NCBI GenBank assembly: GCA_051747385.1
Contig: JBNJGB010000016.1
Coordinates: 62,001-126,000 of the forward strand
Length of the DNA: 64,000 nucleotides
Source: JBNJGB01 sp051747385
GTDB lineage: Bacteria > Myxococcota_A > UBA9042 > PHBI01 > JACKFB01
Reading direction: 5' to 3'
Shown piece after piece: positions 1 through 8,672 of the stretch. The notes below the pieces were generated by a model. It saw nothing but the letters and a program-made list of their open reading frames with translations, was not told where the DNA came from and searched no databases. Made by a program: the position numbers and the translations under genes. Positions within the stretch are counted from its first letter, which is position 1; each line of letters starts with the position of its first letter.

Positions 1-2
1 TG

Positions 3-938
3 TGGGCCCGCGTCCCGGGGCGCGAGGAGTACGCGAAGCTGGCGCGGCGCACCGCCGATACCCTCCGGAAGACCGTCGCCGACCTGCGTGACAGGACGCT
101 GCTCCCGGTGGACACGGAGGAGGTCACGCGGGTCCGCTTCGGCAGCGGGCGCGACGCCGTCACCGTGGCGCGCGAGGGCGGCGGATGGACCTTCGAGCGG
201 CCGGCCCATCCGATCCCGGCCGACCCCGGCTCCGTCCTGAAGAGCCTGGCCCGCTCGAAGGCCGCCCGGTACGCACGGCCCGACGAGGTGGAGGCGGCCC
301 GAAAGGCGCTCGAGGAGCCGGAGACGACGGCGGAGGTGCAGGCCGGCGACCGGCGCTTCCTTGTGGCCCTGGGCCCGAAGATGGACGAGGAGCCCTACGC
401 CGGGAAGCGCTGGGCCGTGGTGCGCGCCGGGGGCGAGGCGGGTGAGCCTCTGCTGCTCCCGGACCACGTCGCGAAGCGCTTCACGAAGTCGGTGGAGGAT
501 CTGGAGCGGGAGGCCCTGTTCGACTTCGAGCCCGACGACGTGCAGCGCGTGGAGGTCGTCGACGCCGGCGGCGAGACGCTGTCCACCCTGGAGCGCGACC
601 CGGAGTCGGGCGGCCTGGTCCCGACCGACGTGCCGGAGGGCAAGAGCCCCAAGGCCCAGGCCGTCCGCACCCTCGTCACGACCCTCGCCAACCTGAAGGC
701 GCGCTCCCTGGAGCCCGGCGCGAAGCCCGCCGCGCACGGCCTGGTCGAGGGTGAGGCCACCCGGGTCACGGCCACCCTGTCCGACGGCCGGGAGGTCGTG
801 CTGCTCCTCGCGCCGAAGCAGGGCGACGAGGGCCCGTTCGGGCTCGCGAAGGCGGGGCCGCTGGCCGGGGTCGTGGTCACCCTGAACCAGTACCAGGTGA
901 AGAACCTCCAGAAGCCGGCGGCCGGCCTGGTGGAGTAG
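3..938 (+). CDS. DUF4340 domain protein, 3' part (gene enters from the left edge)
   Basis: The frame is open from base 3, so the true start lies before the window; 311 residues are visible. The phrase LRDRTLLPVDTEEVTRVRF, followed by two similar beta-rich halves each carrying a V(T/E)AT/AEVQ-like strand, is the pattern of DUF4340. In other bacteria such proteins are often encoded next to GldF/GldG-type ABC exporter subunits, where they are thought to act on the periplasmic side; the function is not established. The GTG at 108 is internal to the domain and is not a convincing start. The gene ends with TAG, followed by a repeat-filled gap. Family call fairly sure, role unknown. Confidence 0.7.
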   Translation, partial: WARVPGREEYAKLARRTADTLRKTVADLRDRTLLPVDTEEVTRVRFGSGRDAVTVAREGGGWTFERPAHPIPADPGSVLKSLARSKAARYARPDEVEAARKALEEPETTAEVQAGDRRFLVALGPKMDEEPYAGKRWAVVRAGGEAGEPLLLPDHVAKRFTKSVEDLEREALFDFEPDDVQRVEVVDAGGETLSTLERDPESGGLVPTDVPEGKSPKAQAVRTLVTTLANLKARSLEPGAKPAAHGLVEGEATRVTATLSDGREVVLLLAPKQGDEGPFGLAKAGPLAGVVVTLNQYQVKNLQKPAAGLVE

Positions 939-1280
939 GGACGCCGCCCGCGGCTCACGGTTCTACCCATCCCGCATGCCCACGTCGTGGACGTGGTCGT
1001 GGTCGTGATCGTGGACGATGGGCTCCCGCCGGGAGTTCCGCTGCGCGGGCGCGGACACCTACGGTCCCGGGTGCCGGTCGCGTTTCCTGGGACGGCGGGC
1101 TTCCAGAGGCTGTCGCATTGACGGCCGAGCCCCTGCGAGACCAAGTCCGCCACCGCGACCCACTCTATCGCGACACCGTAGACGCTCATCGTCTCGTGGT
1201 CGAATCGCCTCGTCACCACGCCCCAAAATCAGGCAAGGGCACGGGCAAGGGGGGCGGGCCCGGATCGGCGGCAGCGTCCT
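939..1280. repeat. Intergenic mosaic of dispersed repeats
   Basis: No gene seen. Three modules are recognisable. At 983-1017 there is a GTGGTC/GTGGAC hexamer run followed by GGCTCCCGCCGG. At about 1107-1226, read on the minus strand, is a roughly 110-base module that recurs at 25430-25545; both copies happen to be open in a frame reading SVYGVAI(E/Q)WV.VADLVS. At 1233-1254 there are a few GGGCAA/GGGCAC hexamers. The same modules recur in other gaps of the window. The open frames in the module lack a ribosome site and their flanks diverge, so they are treated as non-coding. Confidence 0.6.
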
Positions 1281-2588
1281 CTACCTCAGGTACCGATCCA
1301 GCTCCCAGGCCGTGACCTGGGCGTGGTAGCCCTCCCACTCCTCGCGGGCGGTCTGGAGCATCTGCGCGAACAGCGCCTCGCCGAAGGCCATGTCCAGGAG
1401 CCCCGAGCGCTCGGCGGCGCGGATGGCGGCGTCCAGATGGCGCGGGAGGCGTCTCCCGTGGTCCTCCGGGCGCTGCGTCGGCCGGCGCGCCGAAGGAGGA
1501 GACAGCTCGCGGGCCATGCCGTCGCGGCCGGCCTCCAGCAGCGCCGTGAGGGCCAGGTAGGGGTTGCAGCTCGGGTCGGCGGCCCGGTACTCGAGGCGCG
1601 TCGAGGTGGGGCCGTGTCCCGTCTGCAGCGCCGGGATGCGCACGAGGTCGCCGCGTCCGGCGCCGCCCCAGGTGGCCGAGACGGGCGCTGAGAAGCCGGG
1701 CACCAGGCGCTTGTAGCTGTTGGTGGTCGGGTTCGTGACCAGGGTGACTTCCTGGGCGTACTCCAGCAGGCCGGCCACGAAGCTCCGGGCCGGCGACGAC
1801 AGGCCCATGTCGCCCTCCGGATCCCAGAAGACGTTCTCCTCGTCGCGCACGAGGGACAGGGTGAAGTGGAGCCCGCTCCCCTCGTGGTCCGTGAGGGGCT
1901 TGGGCATGAACGACGTCACCACGCCGTATCGCTGGGCCACCTGCTGGACGATCTGGCGATAGGTCAGCAGCCCGTCGGCCATGCTCAGGGCGTCGTTGTA
2001 CTGCAGCCCCACCTTGTACTGGCCCGGGGCGTCCTCGTGGTGGAAGGAGTCCACGGCCACGCCGAGCTGCTCCAGGGCCAGCATGGTGTCCCGCTTGAGC
2101 TGGACCAGCTCGTTGGGCAGCCCGGGGTCGTAGCGGCGCCCGGCGTCCATGGGCTCGGGCGGGTGGCCGACGCCGCGGAAGTAGAAGTGCTCGATCTCGC
2201 AGCCCACGTAGAACGTCAGCCGCTCCTCGGCGCCCCGGGCGAGGGCCCGCTTCAGCACGGCCCGGGTGTCGTCCGGGGCCGGCGTGCCGTCGGGGCGCAG
2301 CACGTCGCAGAACATCCGCGCCACCTCCCCGTCCCGGCTCGTGGCCGGGAGGATGGCGAACGTGGAGGGATCCGGCGCCAGGATCAGCTCGCTCTCGTCG
2401 CGGGTCGGGCCGCCCATGACGCCGCCGTCGACGCCCAGCCCCTCCTCGAGGACGATCTCGAGCTGCTCGCCCGTGATGGCCACCTCCTTGAGCCGGCCCG
2501 CCACGTCGGCGAACCACAGGCGAATGAGCTTCACCCCGGTCTCCCGGACCTGGTGGAGCACGTACTCGAGGCCCTCTGGCGTCGTCAT
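1281..2588 (-). CDS. Glutamine synthetase-like ATP-dependent ligase
   Basis: 435 residues with the class I glutamine synthetase fold: beta-grasp N-domain, EIEHF (first metal glutamates), HHEDAPGQ, FMPKP, GSGLHF, NSYKRLVPGF, and LEYRAADPSCNPYL near the end. The usual start, ATG at 2588, overlaps the stop of the upstream response regulator (ATGA), so the two are translationally coupled. Two positions are unusual. In the HHE.APGQxE motif the last glutamate, a metal ligand in GlnA, is Lys (GQYKV). In the GSGxHxH motif the second His is Thr (HFT). The NRS-type loop is also altered (WGGAGRGDLVRIP). No adenylylation tyrosine region is recognisable. It could be a true but divergent glutamine synthetase or a gamma-glutamyl-amine ligase; the family is certain, the substrate is not. 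Confidence 0.8.
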   Translation of the reverse strand: MTTPEGLEYVLHQVRETGVKLIRLWFADVAGRLKEVAITGEQLEIVLEEGLGVDGGVMGGPTRDESELILAPDPSTFAILPATSRDGEVARMFCDVLRPDGTPAPDDTRAVLKRALARGAEERLTFYVGCEIEHFYFRGVGHPPEPMDAGRRYDPGLPNELVQLKRDTMLALEQLGVAVDSFHHEDAPGQYKVGLQYNDALSMADGLLTYRQIVQQVAQRYGVVTSFMPKPLTDHEGSGLHFTLSLVRDEENVFWDPEGDMGLSSPARSFVAGLLEYAQEVTLVTNPTTNSYKRLVPGFSAPVSATWGGAGRGDLVRIPALQTGHGPTSTRLEYRAADPSCNPYLALTALLEAGRDGMARELSPPSARRPTQRPEDHGRRLPRHLDAAIRAAERSGLLDMAFGEALFAQMLQTAREEWEGYHAQVTAWELDRYLR

Positions 2589-3304
2589 CGGCTGGTCCCC
2601 TTGTCGTCGCTGCCCGAGCCCTCGTCGGACGGCTCGGCGTACCGCGGATCCCACTTGTAGCCCACGTGCCGGATGGTCTGGATGCACGAGGCGTACGGCT
2701 GCCCGAGCTTGGCGCGGATGCGCCGCACGTGGATGTCCACCGTGCGCGAGCCGCCGTAGTAGTCGTAGCCCCACACCCGGGCGAGCAGCTGATCGCGCGT
2801 GAACGCCTGCCCGGGGTTCGAGGCGAGGAACTTCAGGAGCTGGAACTCCTGGTAGGTCAGGTCGAGGATGGCCCCGTCCACCGAGACCTCGAAGCCCTTC
2901 AGGTCGATGAGCAGGCCCGCCAGGAGGATGCGATCCTCCTCGTCCCGGGGCCCCAGGGCCAGGGGGCGCCGCGCCCGGGCCGCCAGCTCTCCGGCCCGAA
3001 GCGGCTTGACCACGAAGTCGGACAGACCCGGGATGCGTCCGGCCTCGCCCACGCTCGCCTCCGCGACCGCGGCCATCACCGGGATCTCCTCCAGCCCCGG
3101 GGCGTCCAGGACGCGCCGGAGCGCCGCGCGCACCGGGCGCTCCTCGGGGACGTCGACGATGACGAGGTCGGGCTGGTCCACGGCGACCTCGTCCACCTCC
3201 GGGCCCGGTCGGCGCAGCAACACGCGCCAGCCCGCCTCGCGCAGGGACCGCACCACGGGGTTTTCCCGCGGCAGGTCCCGGGTCACGACGACGACGGTGT
3301 CCAT
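2585..3304 (-). CDS. OmpR/GlnR-like orphan response regulator
   Basis: 239 residues. Residues 1-115 form a receiver fold with the phospho-acceptor-like Asp (VIVDVPE) and conserved Lys (VVKPLRAGEL), but the usual acidic pair after strand 1 is missing (VVVVTRD), so phosphorylation may be atypical. Residues about 130-225 are an OmpR winged helix with WGYDYYGGSRTVDIHVRR and HVGYKW, which strongly resembles the actinobacterial nitrogen regulator GlnR. No sensor kinase lies nearby. The stop overlaps the start of the glutamine-synthetase-like gene by 4 bp, which makes a role in nitrogen control attractive but inferred. The ATG at 3304 is preceded by GGGGAGGCC, a good ribosome site. Confidence 0.8.
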   Translation of the reverse strand: MDTVVVVTRDLPRENPVVRSLREAGWRVLLRRPGPEVDEVAVDQPDLVIVDVPEERPVRAALRRVLDAPGLEEIPVMAAVAEASVGEAGRIPGLSDFVVKPLRAGELAARARRPLALGPRDEEDRILLAGLLIDLKGFEVSVDGAILDLTYQEFQLLKFLASNPGQAFTRDQLLARVWGYDYYGGSRTVDIHVRRIRAKLGQPYASCIQTIRHVGYKWDPRYAEPSDEGSGSDDKGTSR

Positions 3305-3317
3305 GGCCTCCCCGGCG

Positions 3318-3797
3318 TCAGAGGGAGTTGGCCGTGATGAGCCAGCGCCCCTCGTGGCGCTGGAGCCGGATGGGCGTCGGATAGGTGCGGCGCTCGTCCT
3401 CGACGGGGTCCAGGAACAGGCGCACGTGCCGCGTGGACTCGTCGTCCACCTCGGGATCCCGGCGCTTCACCACGAAGGCGACCGCCCCGCCCTCGCCCTT
3501 CGCGAGATAGTCGGGCGCCTGCCTCCGGAAGCGCTTCCACGAGTACCGCCGGAGCTGCTCGATGGCCCGCTGGGTGGCCTTGCGGTCCGGGTGGACGAGC
3601 TTCAGGTAGGCCTGGAACGCCTCCTCCTCGTCGTCCCCCGTCGCCGCGTCGAGGGCCTCCATGACGACATGCTCCGGCGTCCCCTCGGCGGGCTCCGACA
3701 CGCGCTTCGGATAGCCGTCCGCGAGCGCGGGGCCGCTCACGAGCAGCCCCAGCAGCACGAACATGCCTCGGATCGACCAGCGGCGGATACGGACCAT
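3318..3797 (-). CDS. Secreted protein of unknown function
   Basis: 159 residues. It has a basic N-terminus and a hydrophobic stretch ending in GPALA, a likely signal peptidase I site, so it is probably periplasmic. The mature part is charged and ends in a strand-rich tail (RLQRHEGRWLITANSL) typical of small lumicin/DUF4878-like ligand folds, but I do not recognise a family. Its stop is 13 bp before the start of the response regulator gene, so the three minus-strand genes probably form one operon with this gene first. The promoter would lie in the repeat-rich gap upstream. Confidence 0.65.
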   Translation of the reverse strand: MVRIRRWSIRGMFVLLGLLVSGPALADGYPKRVSEPAEGTPEHVVMEALDAATGDDEEEAFQAYLKLVHPDRKATQRAIEQLRRYSWKRFRRQAPDYLAKGEGGAVAFVVKRRDPEVDDESTRHVRLFLDPVEDERRTYPTPIRLQRHEGRWLITANSL

Positions 3798-3951
3798 GAC
3801 CCCCCTCTGCGGCGAGCCTCCGCGACCCGCCCACGCGCGGAGTATCTCGGGCCGGGTCCGACCGGGTCAAGCGGGGGCCGGCGCTCTCCGTGACGTTCAG
3901 CGCGATCGATGTCGACGCCCTCCGAGGCTGGTCCGTCGGGTACGCGCGACC

Positions 3952-4334
3952 CCGGCGTCCTCCGAGCAGGCAAGGGCAAGGGCAAGGGCAAAGGCAAGGG
4001 CAAAGGCAAGGGGGGCTCCGCCACGGCCTCCGAGCAGGCAAGGGCAGGGGCAAGGGCAAAGGCAAGGGCAAANNNNNNNNNNNNNNNNNNNNNNNNNNNN
4101 NNNNNNNNNNNNNNNNNNNNNNNNNNNNNNNNNNNNNNNNNNNNNNNNNNNNNNNNNNNNNNNNNNNNNNNNGGCAAGGGGGGCTCCGCTTCGCTACGCC
4201 CGACCACGGCAGGCAAGGGCAGGGGCAAGGGCAAAGGCAAGGGGGGCTCCGCTTCGCTACGCCCGACCACGGCAGGCAAGGGCAGGGGCAAGGGCAAAGG
4301 CAAGGGGGGCTCCGCTTCGCTACGCCCGACCACG
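3952..4334. repeat. GGGCAA hexamer run and 63-bp tandem repeat around a scaffold gap
   Basis: Left of the gap the sequence is an irregular run of GGCAAG/GGGCAA hexamers. Right of it a 63-bp unit (GGCAAGGGGGGCTCCGCTTC, then CGCTACGCCCGACCACGG and more hexamers) starts at 4173, 4236 and 4299, the last copy breaking off at CGACCACGTATTCC. The same GGCAAGGGGGGCTCCGC core appears at 25380-25412 in the opposite orientation. The long open frames through it are products of low complexity, not genes. The whole gap between genes, 3798-4376, contains nothing else that I can identify. Confidence 0.85.
4073..4172. other. Scaffold gap of 100 N
   Basis: Exactly 100 N inside a tandem repeat. The round length is a conventional placeholder, so the true size and number of 63-bp units are unknown. 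Confidence 0.98.
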
Positions 4335-4376
4335 TATTCCTGGAAGGCCCTCCGACCTGCTGCTACGGTCCGGACC

Positions 4377-5198
4377 ATGTCGCGCATCCTGACCATCGCC
4401 GCCCTGCTCGTCTTCGTGTGGCCCCGGCCGGCCGCTGCGGGCACGGACGAGCAGCGCCGGGTGGCCACGAGCGCGGACCTCCCCGACAGCGCGGAGCTGA
4501 AGGCCGTGGTCTCGGGGCGCGCCGCCCGCGCCTCCACGGGACGGGCGGAGCTCGGCATGGAGGCCCCCGACCTCCCCGACTGGCGGATCGACCCGGAAGA
4601 GATGCAGTCCCGGAGCGTCGGACCGCCGAACGACGGCCGCCTGGAGCACGGCGTCCCCCTGCCCCGCAAGGGCACGGGCTTCGTCCGATATGCCCGCGAC
4701 ACCCAGTACGGCACGGACGAGACCGTCGCCATCATCCGGTGGGTGGCCGCCCACCTCGTCGCGGCCTATCCGGGCACCGCGCCGATGCTCGTCGGAGACA
4801 TCTCGCGCGAGGGCGGCGGTCGGCTCCACCCCCACAGCTCGCACCAGACCGGACGGGACGTGGACATCGGCTTCTTCGAGGAGTCCAACGACGCGCGGAG
4901 CTGGTTCAACGGGCGGCTCGAGCCGGAAGAGATCGACTTCGACAAGACCTGGTTCGTGATGGAGCGGCTGCTCCTCACGGGACGCGTCGAGTACATCTTC
5001 GTGGAGGACGATCTGCTGCCCCACCTCGTCGAGGCCGCCCGCGACTACGGCTGGACCGACGAGGCCATCGATCGCGCGTTCCTCCTCCCCGAGGAGTCCG
5101 GCTACCGCGGCATCATCCGCCACGCCGGCGGGCACGACTCGCACTTCCACGTGCGCTTCCGCTGCCCTCCGGCCGACGACGCCTGCGAGTCGTACTGA
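4377..5198 (+). CDS. mepA: Penicillin-insensitive murein endopeptidase (MepA family, M74)
   Basis: 273 residues. A signal peptide (cleavage near PAAAG) sends it to the periplasm. The family zinc motifs are present: HPHSSHQTGRDVDIGF supplies His and Asp ligands, and GGHDSHFHVRFRCP supplies the C-terminal His. MepA cleaves D-Ala-meso-DAP cross-links in peptidoglycan. This fits the meso-DAP type wall implied by MurE in the same window. ATG at 4377 was chosen because the signal peptide begins there; upstream is repeat sequence. The next gene starts 2 bp after the stop, indicating an operon. Confidence 0.92.
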   Translation: MSRILTIAALLVFVWPRPAAAGTDEQRRVATSADLPDSAELKAVVSGRAARASTGRAELGMEAPDLPDWRIDPEEMQSRSVGPPNDGRLEHGVPLPRKGTGFVRYARDTQYGTDETVAIIRWVAAHLVAAYPGTAPMLVGDISREGGGRLHPHSSHQTGRDVDIGFFEESNDARSWFNGRLEPEEIDFDKTWFVMERLLLTGRVEYIFVEDDLLPHLVEAARDYGWTDEAIDRAFLLPEESGYRGIIRHAGGHDSHFHVRFRCPPADDACESY

Positions 5199-5200
5199 GG

Positions 5201-5785
5201 ATGCCGCGCACCTGCACCGTCGCCGCGCTGGCCCTGCTGCTGCTGGGATGCTCCCTGCCGGAGGGGGACACCTCGTCGGCCGAGGGCGTATACCATGCAG
5301 CGCTCCAGGCCCGCCTGGCGGGCGACACGGACGCGCTCTGGGACCTGCTGCACCCGGAGGTCCGCGACCTCCTGGAGCGCTGGCACACCGCCGAGCGCAG
5401 GACCCGGCGGGAGATCCAGGTGGGCTATCCCTCCGGCCAGCAGGACGAGGCGCTGGCGGCCCTCGGCCTGACGCGCTTGCGGGAGGCGGAGGACGCCCGG
5501 GCCCTGTTCGCGGGGCTCATGGGGCGCATCGATCCGCCGTCCCTGTCCTTCCTCGAGCGGCTGGGTGCGCGCGCGCGCAGCGTCACGGAGACGAACGGCG
5601 TGGCCCAGGTCCGGACCTGGGCCGGGGACGAAGTGCCGGTGAAGCGGGGCGAGGACGGCGAGTGGTACGCCATGCCGCGACCGGACGAGCTGACGCGCAT
5701 CCGATCGGCCGTCCGCCAGGCGGAGGCGAACCTGGACCGCGTGAAGCGCAACGTGGCGATCTTCAGCGGCCGGCGTACGAAGTAG
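5201..5785 (+). CDS. Lipoprotein of unknown function
   Basis: 194 residues. The N-terminus has a clear lipobox (LLLLGC, Cys about residue 17), so it is likely anchored to the outer membrane. The mature domain begins with a helix pair (AEGVYHAALQARLAGDTDALWDLLHPEVRDLL), the pattern of NTF2/DUF4878-like small domains, and ends in a basic helix. It starts 2 bp after mepA and is presumably cotranscribed with it; a wall-related role is inference from that context only. Confidence 0.75.
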   Translation: MPRTCTVAALALLLLGCSLPEGDTSSAEGVYHAALQARLAGDTDALWDLLHPEVRDLLERWHTAERRTRREIQVGYPSGQQDEALAALGLTRLREAEDARALFAGLMGRIDPPSLSFLERLGARARSVTETNGVAQVRTWAGDEVPVKRGEDGEWYAMPRPDELTRIRSAVRQAEANLDRVKRNVAIFSGRRTK

Positions 5786-5892
5786 TCCACACCCGCGGTG
5801 GACACTCCGAGCGTAACTCTCCTTTGGATCCGGGATGGCCGCCCCGTATACTTCCGCGGCCCCCTGCGGAGCACATACCGGGAGGACCTCCG

Positions 5893-7879
5893 ATGATGCG
5901 ACGAGTGACGACGGCCCTGGCCGCAATGACGGTCCTGGCGCTCGGTGCCTGTGACGACAGCGCCTCGAGCACGGCGTGCCAGGACGACACCGAGTGCCCG
6001 ACCGGGCAGGTCTGCGGGAACGCCACCTGCCAGACCATCGCGTGCCAGAGCGCGGGCGACTGCCTGAGCGTCGGCCAGATCTGCATCGAGCACGAGGGCG
6101 CGCAGGTGTGCAGCGCGCGCGAGTGCAGCGTGAAGGAGGACTGCGCCACCGGCGAGGTGTGCAACCTCGGCCAGTGCGCCCCGGAGCAGGTCGACGGCGA
6201 CTGCACCGTCGACGGGTGTCCGGACGGCGAGGAGTGCAACACCGAGACCGGCGCCTGCGAGGAGCCCGACACGGACTGCACCGTCGACGGGTGTCCGGAC
6301 GGCGAGGAGTGCAACACCGAGACCGGCGCCTGCGANNNNNNNNNNNNNNNNNNNNNNNNNNNNNNNNNNNNNNNNNNNNNNNNNNNNNNNNNNNNNNNNN
6401 NNNNNNNNNNNNNNNNNNNNNNNNNNNNNNNNNNNCAACACCGAGACCGGCGCCTGCGAGGAGCCCGACACGGACTGCACCGTCGACGGGTGTCCGGACG
6501 GCGAGGAGTGCAACACCGAGACCGGCGCCTGCGAAGAGCCCGACACGGACTGCACCGTCGACGGGTGTCCGGACGGCGAGGAGTGCAACACCGAGACCGG
6601 CGCCTGCGAGGAGAACACCGTCGCGGACGGCACGCCCTGCGAGGACTGCAGCTCCGGGGACGACTGCCCGGAGGGCTGGGCCTGCACCCCGCTGGCCAGC
6701 GGCAAGGCGTGCCTGCCCCCCTGCAACTCCAACCAGGACTGCACCACGGGCTGGACCTGCCAGGGCGATCCGAAGGTCTGCACGCCCGCCGGCTTCCGCT
6801 GTGACGGCTGCGTCTCGGACGGCTGCGACGAGGACGAGGTCTGCAACACCATCGACGGCGAGTGCTCCACTCCGCGGGGGCTCTGCGAGCCGTGCACCTA
6901 CGGCTGGGAGTGCGGCCCCGACGCCGCCTGCATCAAGGAGGGCCCGAGCAGCCGCGTATGCATGCCCCGCTGCGGCGGCGAGGGCCAGACCTGCCCGGCG
7001 AGCAGCACGTGCGACACCGACGCGGACACCGGCCTGAAGGTCTGCCTGTCCGACGGCGACAAGTGCTGCTACGAGGCCGATCCCACCGCGTGCCTCGAGC
7101 CCGGGGAGTGCAACCCGCCCTGCTCCGGCGAGACGCCCTTCTGCGTCGACGACACCTGCGTCCAGTGCCTCAACAACACCCACTGCACCGGGGAGATGAC
7201 CTGCGACGAGCTGTCGGGCTCCTGCAAGGATCCCAACCAGCAGTGCACGGGGGACACCCCGTTCTTCTGGGACGGTGAGTGCGTGGAGTGCCTCAACAAC
7301 ACCCACTGCGCCGACGGCCTGTACTGCGAGTCCGAGACCCACACATGCACCGAGCAGGGCAGCGTGTGCGACACCTGCTCGGAGGACTACCCGGCCTGCG
7401 TGGAGGTCAACGGCGAGTTCTACTGCGTGCCCTGCGACTCGGACGACGACTGTGGCGACAACTGCGCCTGCAACACCGACACGTACTCGTGCGAGGGCGA
7501 CTGCACGGTGAAGGTGGGCGACTGCCAGAGCGACGCGGACTGCGACCCGGGCATGACCAACTTCACCCTCGAGTGCGACCAGGACACGGGCCTCTGCTAC
7601 GACACGGCTGGCCAGTGCGACGGCGTGACGGCCTACTGCCGCCAGGGCAAGAAGTGCCTGAGCCCCTTCGGCGAGCTCGGGGAGTTCTTCGACCAGTTCG
7701 CCGGGGCCGGCGGTGGCGGCACCATCCCGGGGAGCTGCGAATGCGACACCGATGCGGAGACGGCGGCCTTCCTGGCCGGCGAGCCCGGCCCGGTGTGCGG
7801 CTCGGCCTCGTGCTTCAGCCTGGGCGACCTCCTGGGCACGGGCGACGACACCGCCTCCTGCATGTCGTTCGACTTCTGA
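5893..7879 (+). CDS. Long Cys-rich repeat lipoprotein interrupted by a scaffold gap
   Basis: Starts at ATG 5893 after GGGAGGACCTCCG, with lipobox LALGAC (Cys about residue 20). The mature protein is a chain of C...D.DC..G..C....C modules, the disulfide-rich surface lipoprotein type common in Myxococcota. Residues from about 104 contain a 25-residue tandem repeat (CTVDGCPDGEECNTETGAC plus linker). The sequence before the 100-N gap is in a different frame from that after it; the protein pattern resumes perfectly in the frame ending at 7879, so this is one gene and the gap size is wrong, not a frameshift. After the repeats come further Cys modules with duplicated CVECLNNTHC motifs. Secreted and probably surface exposed; binding function unknown. 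Followed by a terminator. Confidence 0.85.
6202..6613 (+). repeat. 75-bp in-frame tandem repeat
   Basis: Near-identical 75-bp units start at 6202, 6277, 6476 and 6551, encoding CTVDGCPDGEECNTETGACEEPDTD. The scaffold gap lies in the middle. To keep the reading frame and repeat phase, the missing piece must be 51 bp plus a multiple of 75, not 100. Confidence 0.95.
6336..6435. other. Scaffold gap of 100 N inside a coding repeat
   Basis: Exactly 100 N, a placeholder. It joins two pieces of the same repeat array out of frame, which shows that the real length differs. Confidence 0.98.
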
Positions 7880-7905
7880 GCTGATCCGCGAACGTGGACC
7901 CGAAC

Positions 7906-7943
7906 GCGCCGTGTCGGCCTCGCTGGCACGGCGCTTTTTCTTT
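7906..7943 (+). terminator. Rho-independent terminator after the Cys-rich lipoprotein
   Basis: Perfect 8-bp stem GCGCCGTG (7906-7913) / CACGGCGC (7927-7934) followed by TTTTTCTTT, 27 bp after the stop codon. Confidence 0.85.
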
Positions 7944-8606
7944 GGGATCCACGAACTCCCACACGGGCAGGGCCCGCGTATCCCCGCTGCCTGGGGCGCC
8001 GGCGGTCCCGCGATCCCCGGTGCGTGCGACGCCGGCGGCCTCGCCTGCCAACTCCTCACGACCCGCCGAGAGCCTGCGAGACGTGGTCGTGAACGTGGAC
8101 GGACCCACCGGCCGAGGCGTCCCTATCTCATATGGAGTGGACTCGGGGCCGGGCCTCGTCGTGCCGCCGGCGCCAGTGGATCGGCAGGTGACCGCCGCGG
8201 ACGACGGTCCTACCCGAGATTTCTCGTAATCTCGGTGCCTTGGCGGCTTGGCGCCTCGGCGCGAGCCTCTCCGAAGCCACCGAGATGCCACACGCGGCCC
8301 CGCCGGCCCACGGGGACGACGGCCGCGATCGTCCGGCTGATCACATCGGGCGGCGCAGTGCGCCCCCCACCCGATCGGGTGGATCCGGGTGGATCGCACG
8401 CGATTCCAGAGTGTTCCGCGAAAACACTGAACACATGTTGCGGAATCTACCATGCCTGGCACTCGTAATCCTACGATCCACTCTCTACCACCCATAAATT
8501 GGGCCTGATCGTAATCTGCGACCCTATATCTCGTGGTCGCCGAAGGTCCGCTTCACGGGCGGGAGGATGGGGTGGAGCACTTTGAAATCACTGTGCTGAT
8601 TGCCCC
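7944..8606. other. Intergenic region with repeat modules, no gene recognised
   Basis: Holds a GTGGTC-type stretch at 8081-8100 and a CTTGGCGGCTTGGCG motif at about 8238-8262, both of which recur in other gaps. The last 200 bases are noticeably richer in A and T and contain the nested palindrome listed separately, suggesting regulatory sequence ahead of the dcw cluster. Confidence 0.5.
8410..8445. promoter_or_regulatory. Nested, overlapping inverted repeats
   Basis: AGTGTT (8410-8415) pairs with AACACT (8423-8428). The overlapping TTCCGC (8414-8419) pairs instead with GCGGAA (8440-8445). The two hairpins are mutually exclusive. Whether this is an operator or a transcript feature cannot be told from sequence. 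Confidence 0.3.
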
Positions 8607-8634
8607 TTGACCGTCAAAACGGCGCCCCCATACT
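8607..8634 (+). promoter_or_regulatory. Sigma-70-like promoter of the dcw cluster
   Basis: TTGACC at 8607-8612 and CATACT at 8629-8634 with a 16-bp spacer, 70 bp before the mraZ start codon. It is the best promoter match upstream of the cluster. Confidence 0.55.
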
Positions 8635-8657
8635 CTGCCGCATACTCCTGAGCCAGG

Positions 8658-8672
8658 TGGGAGGAAGTGGAT
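8658..8672 (+). promoter_or_regulatory. Possible MraZ boxes
   Basis: TGGGA (8658) and TGGAT (8668) are direct repeats spaced 10 bp between the promoter and mraZ. In other bacteria MraZ represses its own cluster through TGGGN repeats with this spacing. Only one of the two copies is a perfect match, so this is tentative. Confidence 0.35.

Noticed and set aside
3737..4735. Long open frames through the GGGCAA repeat on both strands
   Set aside because: They arise because the repeat units are multiples of three without stops, contain a 100-N gap, and encode only low-complexity Pro/Leu or Gly/Lys runs.
6202..6613. Frameshift in the Cys-rich lipoprotein
   Set aside because: The frame change coincides exactly with the 100-N placeholder, and the repeat pattern resumes in phase.
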